DNA of 64,000 bases from Asparagopsis taxiformis (lineage: Eukaryota > Rhodophyta > Florideophyceae > Bonnemaisoniales > Bonnemaisoniaceae): the NCBI GenBank assembly GCA_030407315.1, contig JALQPE010002285.1, positions 51,151 through 115,150 on the forward strand. Reading direction: 5' to 3'. Shown one piece after another: positions 28,968 to 36,919 of the stretch (position 1 is its first letter; each line of letters begins with the position of its first letter). A program made the position numbers and the translations under genes. The notes beneath the pieces are model-generated. The model was not told where the DNA came from, searched no databases, and saw only the letters and a list, made by a program, of their open reading frames with translations.

Positions 28968-29455
28968 TGTTGAAGCACTGGAATTGGCCCTGAGGGGCTC
29001 AATTACGTGAGAAAACTTTGACCCTCGATTTCTCTATGAAGGAGTGGTCTGAGCGCTCTGAAACCTATCTCATCGTGTTCAGCGTGCCCGAATTAGTCGG
29101 GTAGCAACTTCTCCGAAGCTTCTACGACCTTTCTTCATGGAGATATTAGCGTCTGAAGTTTCAATTTGTTTGTCATAGTTTCAATTAGTAATTAGAAATG
29201 CCAAGATGGGTTGCCATCATGGCAGAGGGAAAATGTTATGATAAGTGTACACGTGTGGATGATATGATAGAGAAGCCCACGTGTACCAGATTGGCAGCGG
29301 GTGCTTGCTAGGACAGACTGTCAGTGACAGTCTGTCGGGAGCAGCCTTGAACAGGCTGTCCTTAGCACCGCCGGCGCACCTCGGCGAGAATACAAATTAT
29401 GTAGTGAGCTCGCAGATTCAGTAAACGCTCGGTAAGCGACCAATTCGTTTCAACA
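28968..29455 (+). repeat. 5' LTR of copia-A1
   Basis: 488 bp from TGTTGAAGCACTGG to CGTTTCAACA, matching 36123-36610. Internal palindromes include a GACAGACTGTC...GACAGTCTGTC pair. It should hold the promoter and the polyadenylation signal, but no single TATA box is obvious. Confidence 0.97.
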
Positions 29456-29473
29456 GGTTATGGGCCCAGCGCG
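29456..29473 (+). promoter_or_regulatory. Primer binding site, initiator-tRNA half-molecule type
   Basis: GGTTATGGGCCCAGCGCG directly abuts the 5' LTR. It is complementary to the anticodon-arm region of eukaryotic initiator tRNA-Met (GGGCCCATAACC), not to the tRNA 3' end. This is the internal-fragment priming known for Drosophila copia. The same site follows the 5' LTR of copia-B2. Confidence 0.85.
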
Positions 29474-29508
29474 CTCGCTCGGGTCGTTTCTTATTCTCTA
29501 GCGCTTTG

Positions 29509-29514
29509 GTAAGT
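29509..29514 (+). promoter_or_regulatory. Candidate 5' splice site in the copia-A1 leader
   Basis: TTTG|GTAAGTGCG is a strong donor 54 bp after the LTR and just before the minisatellite. It is kept in copia-B2 (minus strand near 55465). If used, the minisatellite would be removed from the mature RNA. The acceptor is not identified. Confidence 0.45.
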
Positions 29515-29668
29515 GCGTCGTTTGCGACGGCGTTCTCTTACATATTTCGTCTCGTTCTCGCCTCGTTCTCTCTTCTCTTCGTCTACTCGCTTTTCTTCCG
29601 TTCTGCGCCTTCCGCGCTTCCGCGGTCTTCCTGGGCGTCTCCTCCACGCTCCCCCGACGATCGCCGCG

Positions 29669-30945
29669 CACCTCTGTCGCCGCCGCGCACCTCTGTCGCC
29701 GCCGCGCACCTCTGTCGCCGCCGCGCACCTCTGTCGCCGCCGCGCACCTCTGTCGCCGCCGCGCACCTCTGTCGCCGCCGCGCACCTCTGTCGCCGCCGC
29801 GCACCTCTGTCGCCGCCGCGCACCTCTGTCGCCGCCGCGCACCTCTGTCGCCGCCGCGCACCTCTGTCGCCGCCGCGCACCTCTGTCGCCGCCGCGCACC
29901 TCTGTCGCCGCCGCGCACCTCTGTCGCCGCCGCGCACCTCTGTCGCCGCCGCGCACCTCTGTCGCCGCCGCGCACCTCTGTCGCCGCCGCGCACCTCTGT
30001 CGCCGCCGCGCACCTCTGTCGCCGCCGCGCACCTCTGTCGCCGCCGCGCACCTCTGTCGCCGCCGCGCACCTCTGTCGCCGCCGCGCACCTCTGTCGCCG
30101 CCGCGCACCTCTGTCGCCGCCGCGCACCTCTGTCGCCGCCGCGCACCTCTGTCGCCGCCGCGCACCTCTGTCGCCGCCGCGCACCTCTGTCGCCGCCGCG
30201 CACCTCTGTCGCCGCCGCGCACCTCTGTCGCCGCCGCGCACCTCTGTCGCCGCCGCGCACCTCTGTCGCCGCCGCGCACCTCTGTCGCCGCCGCGCACCT
30301 CTGTCGCCGCCGCGCACCTCTGTCGCCGCCGCGCACCTCTGTCGCCGCCGCGCACCTCTGTCGCCGCCGCGCACCTCTGTCGCCGCCGCGCACCTCTGTC
30401 GCCGCCGCGCACCTCTGTCGCCGCCGCGCACCTCTGTCGCCGCCGCGCACCTCTGTCGCCGCCGCGCACCTCTGTCGCCGCCGCGCACCTCTGTCGCCGC
30501 CGCGCACCTCTGTCGCCGCCGCGCACCTCTGTCGCCGCCGCGCACCTCTGTCGCCGCCGCGCACCTCTGTCGCCGCCGCGCACCTCTGTCGCCGCCGCGC
30601 ACCTCTGTCGCCGCCGCGCACCTCTGTCGCCGCCGCGCACCTCTGTCGCCGCCGCGCACCTCTGTCGCCGCCGCGCACCTCTGTCGCCGCCGCGCACCTC
30701 TGTCGCCGCGCCGCACCTCTGTCGCCGCGCCGCACCTCTGTCGCCGCGCCGCACCTCTGTCGCCGCGCCGCACCTCTGTCGCCGCGCCGCACCTCTGTCG
30801 CCGCGCCGCACCTCTGTCGCCGCGCCGCACCTCTGTCGCCGCGCCGCACCTCTGTCGCCGCGCCGCACCTCTGTCGCCGCGCCGCACCTCTGTCGCCGCG
30901 CCGCACCTCTGTCGCCGCGCCGCACCTCTGTCGCCGCGCCGCGCC
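29669..30945 (+). repeat. GC-rich minisatellite in the retrotransposon leader
   Basis: About 60 near-perfect copies of a 17-bp unit (CACCTCTGTCGCCGCCG) run to about 30700, followed by about 12 copies of a 19-bp variant with an extra CG. Because 17 and 19 are not multiples of three, and the unit has no stop in most phases, long frames stay open on both strands; none is taken as a gene. The array is followed by short TGTCA-type repeats to about 31020. Confidence 0.97.
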
Positions 30946-31086
30946 GACACTGTGTCATCCTGTCACTGACATCCTGTCATCCACACTGTGTCACACTGAC
31001 ACTCTGTCATCTTGCCATCCGTTTCCGGGTCATCGTCATCAGGTGACATCATTCTTTTATCTGGGGTTCGCGTAAGAAAAAAGTTT

Positions 31087-31165
31087 GGCCAGCGGCGTTG
31101 CTGGGGTTTGAACCAAGGATCTATACATCGCCGTGGACCGTCCAACCGACTCGGCTACCGGGCCA
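31087..31165 (-). other. tRNA-like sequence antisense to copia-A1
   Basis: On the minus strand the segment starts GGCCCGGTAGCCGAGTCGG (good A-box) and carries TTGGTTCAAACCC (good B-box) at the right distance, ending CGCTGGCCA. A D-arm can be drawn, but the acceptor pairs only through its outer four bases and the anticodon arm is poor. It is therefore tRNA-derived or tRNA-like rather than a clear tRNA gene. It is conserved in copia-B2 (54926) and copia-A2 (63488). Confidence 0.5.
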
Positions 31166-31344
31166 TTCAAGGCCCAATTACTGGAATCGACCTTTGCTTT
31201 TATATTGGCTAGTCTATACCTTTCTCAACTCGGTCCTGCTCTTGTAAGACAGTGACCTTGTCCTGATCGGTATAGCGTTATAGCCTTTACATATCACCGA
31301 ATAAACTCATCAAACGTTTGGTTTTATTGTCAACTGTTTCCACA

Positions 31345-31861
31345 AGTAAGTTTATACCTTTCACCTTTCGGTCTATTTCAAGGTTTAGACCTTAGTATTG
31401 ATCGGTATAACTTCTAACTCTCTTGTTCTCTTCTCTCTGCAGTGTCTAGCAGTGACGAAGACCGCGTGGAACCGCGCACCGACGAGCAGCCTCCCAGGCT
31501 TCGTCGCGAGGGGGAGTCTCTTCAAGACCGGGTCTTCCGCAAAGCCTACAGCATCGCCGAAAGGAGGGATAACAAGAAGAAGTACGCCGCTCACAAGAAG
31601 GCAAACCGCTCGAGGTGCCATCACTGCAACGTCTTTCTCAACTCCGCCGAGTCTAGAGTCGCACACTTCAGCGGCTCTAGACATAAGAAGACTATCGAAC
31701 GCCTCAAGGAAGGTGGTCTCAAGGTCTGCAAGCCCTGCGGTGTCATCGTTCGCACCCAGAGCGAGTTCGACAACCACCTCCGCGGTAGTCGCCACCGTGG
31801 CATCGAGAAGACTCTCAAAGCCGCTAAAGCCTCTAAGGCTTCTTCCTCCTCCGATAAGTAG
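31345..31861 (+). CDS. Accessory zinc-finger protein of copia-A1 (spliced; two U1-type fingers)
   Basis: A 97-bp intron (31346-31442, GTAAGT...CTGCAG) precedes the frame. The body starts GTG at 31442, but splicing joins A31345 to TG at 31443-31444, making ATG-TCT-AGC-AGT. The start codon thus exists only in spliced RNA. The product is 139 aa: an acidic/basic N-terminus and two zinc fingers of the U1/matrin type, CHHCNVFLNS...HFSGSRH and CKPCGVIVRTQSEF...HLRGSRH. A Lys/Ser-rich tail follows. Such fingers often bind double-stranded or structured RNA. It precedes gag-pol by 184 bp and is not part of standard copia elements. The same splice sites are kept in all four copies. Confidence 0.8.
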
Positions 31862-32045
31862 TACTCCTCTTCTCTAGACACAATAGAAATCTAGCTGATT
31901 TCTCTTTGATAAACCTTGTTTTCTTGTTCTCCACTCATCTTGCTCTTAGCTAAAAGTCTTTATCCTATAGATCCCAGCTTGGTCCTAGACGACTATCGGT
32001 TGTCCACTTGGGAAGGGTCGAACAGATAAGACATAATACAGAGCC
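31862..32045 (+). promoter_or_regulatory. Spacer with candidate 3' splice sites ahead of gag-pol
   Basis: A pyrimidine-rich run ends in CTTGCTCTTAG (AG at 31948-31949) and another acceptor-like TATCCTATAG ends at 31970. Joining the donor at 31346 to either would skip the zinc-finger frame and bring gag-pol (ATG 32046) to the front of the RNA. Alternative splicing is an inference. Confidence 0.35.
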
Positions 32046-35000
32046 ATGGAGAGCAATTCATCCGGCATTCGCATTGAAAAGCTGGACTACTCCAACTTCC
32101 ACTCATGGAAGCAAAAGATGGAGCTCATCCTCGGACACCGCGAGGTGGACGAAATGATCGATCCTGACCTACGTCCTCCACGCCCGGCAGAACAGGAAGC
32201 ACTGTCCAAGTGGCTTCGCAAAGACAAAACTGCTCGGATGACCATCGGGATCACGTTGTCTGATGAGATGCTCAAGAACGTCTCACACACCACTACTGCT
32301 CTGGAAATGTGGCAGGAGATCTGTAACGTGCACCAAAGGCACACTCTCCTAAACAAACTAGCTGCAAGGCGTGATTTCTATACTGCCACTATGAAGCCCG
32401 GTGAACAGATGCTCGTCTACATTAATCGTGTTCGACAGATGGCCTCGGTCCTCAGCTCTATGGGCGTGATCATCGACGACAAGGAAATGGCTATGGCTGT
32501 CCTCAATGGCCTTCCTTCTTCCTTCCAGACACTCATTACTGCTCTTGATGCTATAGGTGATGAGGATCCTACATTCACCTTCGACAAAGTCCGAAGTCTC
32601 CTTCTTCAGGAGGAACGTAGAGCTTCTATTTTGAAACCTGGAAGCTCTTCTTCTGACTCAGCTGCATTATTATCCAGGTCTGGGAAACAGCCCGGCAGTA
32701 ACCGAAAGAAATGCACTCATTGCGGTCGTACCAACCACACTGAACCGTATTGTTGGCAAAAGTATGGCCGTCCATCCCGCTCTCGGCCTGCACGGTCTAA
32801 ACCTTCTGCCATGGTTACTCTCACCGATTCAGAAGGCAATCCTCCATCAAACTCTGTTTCCGCGTCTACTTTCCATAATGATGAAGAGAAAGAGTATGTT
32901 TGCCTCATGTCAACTACTCCTGGATCTCTTCATACATCAACTTGGTACATAGACTCTGCTGCCACCTCTCACATGACCTTCGATCGCTCCATGTTTGTTT
33001 CCTATAAGGAAATAACACCGTTCTCCGTAACTCTGGGAGATAAGTCTACCTCAATGGCAGTCGGCCGTGGTGATGTTCGTTTAATGATCTCTCTATATGG
33101 GGAAATAAAACAGTGCATACTTCGTGACGTCCTCCACGTTCCCTCTTTTGTATTTTCTCTCATCTCCGTCAGCACCCTCACTACTCGAGGCATATCGGTG
33201 CAGTTCAATAACAATACAGTCATCCTGACTCAGAACAACAAACCGATAGCCACTGGACGGAGAAGCAAGGGACTCTATGCCATTGATCTCTTCTCGTCAG
33301 AGGCCCCAAAAGATCATGTGCAGCAAACAGCCTGTGTGGCCTCGCTACAGCTCTGGCACGAGCGGCTCGGGCATGTCAACAAATCCGGTATCTCACGCAT
33401 GGAACAGCTATCTGCCGTGAAGGGCCTCCGAATCAAATCTCAGAAATCAGATGCAGGTGCCCCATGTGAAGGATGCATAACCGGCAAAATGCCCCGAGCA
33501 GCTATTCCAAAGCTCTCTGAAACGAGAGCATCTGAGCTACTCGAGTTGGTTCACACAGATCTGGCAGGGCCGATGGAAGTACTCTCGAAAGGGGGAGCTC
33601 GATACTTTGTGACATTCATCGATGACAAGTCCCGATGGCTAACGGTATACCCGCTCCACCGTAAGTCCGATTGCTTCGACTCCTTCCAGAGATTCCTGCG
33701 CATTGCTGAAACGCAAACTGGTTGTAAACTCCGCCAACTACGCTCGGATGGAGGGGGAGAGTTCTTCTCAAACGACTTTACCTCCTTCCTCGACAGCCAA
33801 GGAATCAAACGTCAGACCACCTGCGCATACACTCCGCAACAGAATGGTGTGGCAGAGAGAATGAACAGAACCCTCAAAGATCAAATTCGTGCCATGCTCC
33901 ATCACAGCAACACCCCATTCGAGTTCTGGGCAGAAGCACTCTCCTGTGCTGCCTACATTCGTAACCGTGTCACCAGCCGCTCCCTGCCAACAGGAAATAC
34001 TCCGTATGAGATCTGGTATGGTAGGAAACCGAGTATTGCTCATATGCGAACGTTCGGAAGTAGATGCTGGTACAAAACGCCTGATAAACTTCTTCAGACC
34101 CTTGATTTGCGGGCAAAGGAAGCAATTATGCTTGGATACGCAAGCTCCCAGAAAGCCTACAAACTATGGGACACAGCAAATGAAAAGGTCGTTGTGTCGC
34201 GAGACGTAGTGTTCGACGAGCTGCAGAAGAAGCGTTTACCATCTTCTGATACAGACTACAACAGCGTTGATGCTGCTCCTGAGTCCAATACTGAGCCATG
34301 GGATGGAGACAGCAAGTCTGGTCTCTCTACCAAACAGGATACTCCTCCTTCATCCCATTCGGACTCTGACTCTGACACCAACGCTCCACAACCTCAATCT
34401 CCTCCACCAACTCCCTCAGCATCTACTGATGAGTCTCTCCTTAACGCTCCGCGTAAATCTTCTCGATCTCGTAAACCTCCGGGTGAGTGGTGGAAAACAA
34501 CTGCCCTTGTCTCCACTACTGCTGATACCACTCCGGAACATCTTCTTACCTTCACTGAGGTGACCAAGGGGGAGGAAAAAGATCTCTGGATTGAGGCCAT
34601 TCAGTCCGAGATGGATTCCCTCGAAGCAAATAGCACCTGGATTCTGGTCCCCCGCAGTGAAGCTCTCAACCTCCTCACTTCGAAGTGGGTCTTCAAACGC
34701 AAAGATGTTGTGAGTGAAACTGGTGAGCACTCGATCAAACACAAAGCTCGACTCGTAACTCGAGGATTCCAGCAGAAGTACGGCATCGACTACTCCGAGA
34801 CTTATGCCCCCGTTGTCCAGTTCTGTACCCTTCGCATGTTCTTTGCGCTCACTGTCCACCACGATTTGCACTGCGACCAAATGGACGTCAAAACAGCCTT
34901 TCTCTACGGAGATCTCGAGCAGGACATCTTCATGGAGCAGCCGGAGGGATTCATCGACTCGAAGCATCCAGACCATGTCTGCAAACTGCAAAAGGCTCTA

Positions 35001-36128
35001 TACGGACTCAAACAAGCTCCGAGGCAGTGGCATGCTAAGATCGATGACTTTCTCATTTCACAGCTCGACTTCCAGAGCTCTCCGTACGATCCATGTTTCT
35101 ATGTCAGGTATCGTGACGACTCTATGATCATCATTGCACTATACGTCGACGATATTCTTCTTGCTTCAAGCAGTAGAGATATGTTGGATGAGCTGAAAGC
35201 AGAGTTCAGCAAGCGTTTCGAGATGAAGGATTGTGGTAGAGCTCGGGTATGTCTTGGACTAGAGATTGCGCGCAACACCTCGAAAGGACTGCTACACTTG
35301 AACCAGTCTCGCTACGCTGAGAAGGTATTGGAACGGTTTGGAATGGAAAATGCAAGTCCGGTTGTTACGCCAATGCAAGCTCAGATCTCCGTCGCGGATA
35401 CAGAAACTGAGCCCATCGACTCTACGCTCTATCGCAGAGCAATTGGCAGCCTGATGTACCTAGCGGTGGGAACTCGCCCTGACATCGCATTTGCCGTTGG
35501 GAGACTTGCACAGTTCGTTGAGGCCCCGACAAAAGCTCTCTGGGTAGCCGTTAAACGTGTCCTACGCTACATCGCTGGTACACGGGACTTTGGCGTGATG
35601 TATAAAGCTACAGCAACACTTGCACCAGTCGGGTACAGCGACTCGGACTGGGGCGGTTGTACTATCAACCGGAAGTCGACCAGTGGCTATGTCTTCAAGA
35701 TGGCTGGAGGAGCGGTGAGCTGGAAGTCTCGTAAGCAAGGCTGTGTAGCCCAGTCTTCCTCAGAAGCCGAATACATGGCTCTCAGTGCAGCAGTGAAGGA
35801 GGCAATCTGGCTGAGAAACATCGTTGGTTTCAGCAGCAGTACAAATCCTGCAGATCCTATCCTCATCAATGTGGATAATCAAGGATCTATCAAAATGGCT
35901 AGGAACGATGCTTCTGGAACCCGCACAAAGCATATCGACATTCGGTATCACTTTGTCCGGGATTGCCTCCTCGAAGGAATGTTCGATATCGACTACTGTC
36001 CAACATCTGATATGGTAGCGGATGTCCTCACTAAGCCTCTGCAAAGGATTCAGTTCGTCAAGCTTCGTGAACTTATGGGGGTAACTACCAAATCATTAAT
36101 CGAGAAGGTCAAAGAGGGGGAGTGTTGA
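32046..36128 (+). CDS. Gag-Pol polyprotein of copia-A1, intact
   Basis: 1360 codons from ATG (AGCCATGG context) to a stop that lies in the first bases of the 3' LTR. Order: gag capsid-like region opening with LDYSNFHSWKQKM; zinc knuckle CTHCGRTNHTEPYC (CX2CX4HX4C); aspartic protease WYIDSAATSHM; pre-integrase LWHERLGHVN...CEGC; integrase core with HTDLAGP, LRSDGGGEF and QQNGVAERMNRTL (D, D, E). Reverse transcriptase follows with KARLVTRGFQQ, DVKTAFLYGDL and YVDDILLAS, then RNase H with YSDSDWGGC, SSSEAEYMA and HIDIRYHF. Gag and Pol are one frame without a shift, as in many copia elements. All catalytic motifs are present, so it could encode active enzymes. Confidence 0.97.
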   Translation: MESNSSGIRIEKLDYSNFHSWKQKMELILGHREVDEMIDPDLRPPRPAEQEALSKWLRKDKTARMTIGITLSDEMLKNVSHTTTALEMWQEICNVHQRHTLLNKLAARRDFYTATMKPGEQMLVYINRVRQMASVLSSMGVIIDDKEMAMAVLNGLPSSFQTLITALDAIGDEDPTFTFDKVRSLLLQEERRASILKPGSSSSDSAALLSRSGKQPGSNRKKCTHCGRTNHTEPYCWQKYGRPSRSRPARSKPSAMVTLTDSEGNPPSNSVSASTFHNDEEKEYVCLMSTTPGSLHTSTWYIDSAATSHMTFDRSMFVSYKEITPFSVTLGDKSTSMAVGRGDVRLMISLYGEIKQCILRDVLHVPSFVFSLISVSTLTTRGISVQFNNNTVILTQNNKPIATGRRSKGLYAIDLFSSEAPKDHVQQTACVASLQLWHERLGHVNKSGISRMEQLSAVKGLRIKSQKSDAGAPCEGCITGKMPRAAIPKLSETRASELLELVHTDLAGPMEVLSKGGARYFVTFIDDKSRWLTVYPLHRKSDCFDSFQRFLRIAETQTGCKLRQLRSDGGGEFFSNDFTSFLDSQGIKRQTTCAYTPQQNGVAERMNRTLKDQIRAMLHHSNTPFEFWAEALSCAAYIRNRVTSRSLPTGNTPYEIWYGRKPSIAHMRTFGSRCWYKTPDKLLQTLDLRAKEAIMLGYASSQKAYKLWDTANEKVVVSRDVVFDELQKKRLPSSDTDYNSVDAAPESNTEPWDGDSKSGLSTKQDTPPSSHSDSDSDTNAPQPQSPPPTPSASTDESLLNAPRKSSRSRKPPGEWWKTTALVSTTADTTPEHLLTFTEVTKGEEKDLWIEAIQSEMDSLEANSTWILVPRSEALNLLTSKWVFKRKDVVSETGEHSIKHKARLVTRGFQQKYGIDYSETYAPVVQFCTLRMFFALTVHHDLHCDQMDVKTAFLYGDLEQDIFMEQPEGFIDSKHPDHVCKLQKALYGLKQAPRQWHAKIDDFLISQLDFQSSPYDPCFYVRYRDDSMIIIALYVDDILLASSSRDMLDELKAEFSKRFEMKDCGRARVCLGLEIARNTSKGLLHLNQSRYAEKVLERFGMENASPVVTPMQAQISVADTETEPIDSTLYRRAIGSLMYLAVGTRPDIAFAVGRLAQFVEAPTKALWVAVKRVLRYIAGTRDFGVMYKATATLAPVGYSDSDWGGCTINRKSTSGYVFKMAGGAVSWKSRKQGCVAQSSSEAEYMALSAAVKEAIWLRNIVGFSSSTNPADPILINVDNQGSIKMARNDASGTRTKHIDIRYHFVRDCLLEGMFDIDYCPTSDMVADVLTKPLQRIQFVKLRELMGVTTKSLIEKVKEGEC
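36111..36122 (+). promoter_or_regulatory. Polypurine tract of copia-A1
   Basis: AAAGAGGGGGAG directly precedes the 3' LTR and would prime plus-strand synthesis. It overlaps the last codons of pol. Confidence 0.85.
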
Positions 36129-36610
36129 AGCACTGGAATTGGCCCTGAGGGGCTCAATTACGTGAGAAAACTTTGACCCTCGATTTCTCTATGAAGGAGT
36201 GGTCTGAGCGCTCTGAAACCTATCTCATCGTGTTCAGCGTGCCCGAATTAGTCGGGTAGCAACTTCTCCGAAGCTTCTACGACCTTTCTTCATGGAGATA
36301 TTAGCGTCTGAAGTTTCAATTTGTTTGTCATAGTTTCAATTAGTAATTAGAAATGCCAAGATGGGTTGCCATCATGGCAGAGGGAAAATGTTATGATAAG
36401 TGTACACGTGTGGATGATATGATAGAGAAGCCCACGTGTACCAGATTGGCAGCGGGTGCTTGCTAGGACAGACTGTCAGTGACAGTCTGTCGGGAGCAGC
36501 CTTGAACAGGCTGTCCTTAGCACCGCCGGCGCACCTCGGCGAGAATACAAATTATGTAGTGAGCTCGCAGATTCAGTAAACGCTCGGTAAGCGACCAATT
36601 CGTTTCAACA
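36123..36610 (+). repeat. 3' LTR of copia-A1
   Basis: 488 bp, identical by eye to the 5' LTR and followed by the target duplication TGAAT. Confidence 0.97.
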
Positions 36611-36919
36611 TGAATAATCGTTCTAGAAGTGAATGTCGGATGCATACGATTGGACTACAAAGATACGTTTAGAGATGTTACGGGGCCCAATAAATTGCAT
36701 GGAAAAATATTTTGAGTATTACTTTAGTATTAGATTGATTATTGAGCTAACAGTCGATGTAGTTATCTTGTAAAGGTTCGGACAGGGGTGGAAAGGAAAC
36801 AGCCACCGAAGTGCTACCACTCGCTGACACTTTGTTTTTAAACAACCAACTTCTGCTTTGCGCCACCCTGGTCAAGCAGCAACCAACTATCCCTTTCTTA
36901 AAAACTATACCTTTGTTCG
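36611..36919. other. Unassigned stretch between copia-A1 and locus C
   Basis: Apart from the target duplication at 36611-36615, nothing was recognised. It is continuous with the DNA left of the insertion (28736-28962), which also shows no gene. Confidence 0.25.

Larger units (their letters stand above)
28968..36610 (+). mobile_element. copia-A1, apparently complete Ty1/copia LTR retrotransposon
   Basis: Order: 5' LTR, primer site, minisatellite leader, antisense tRNA-like segment, spliced zinc-finger ORF, gag-pol, polypurine tract, 3' LTR. Both LTRs are 488 bp, begin TG, end CA, and appear identical by eye. The target duplication is TGAAT (28963-28967 and 36611-36615). Identical LTRs and open frames point to a recent, possibly active insertion. 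Integrase before reverse transcriptase fixes the Ty1/copia superfamily. A near-identical element lies in the opposite orientation at 58043-64000. Confidence 0.97.

Noticed and set aside
29491..31075. Long overlapping ORFs of 450-520 codons on both strands
   Set aside because: They are produced by a 17/19-bp GC-rich tandem repeat without stop codons in most phases. Identical repeat peptides appear in all phases, so they are not genes.
31087..31165. A functional tRNA gene
   Set aside because: A- and B-boxes are good, but acceptor and anticodon arms do not pair properly in any of the three copies. It is kept only as tRNA-like.
34394..34991. Antisense ORFs of 100-190 codons inside the retrotransposon pol genes
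   Set aside because: They are shadows of the conserved sense frame, repeated in the sister copies, with no family similarity.
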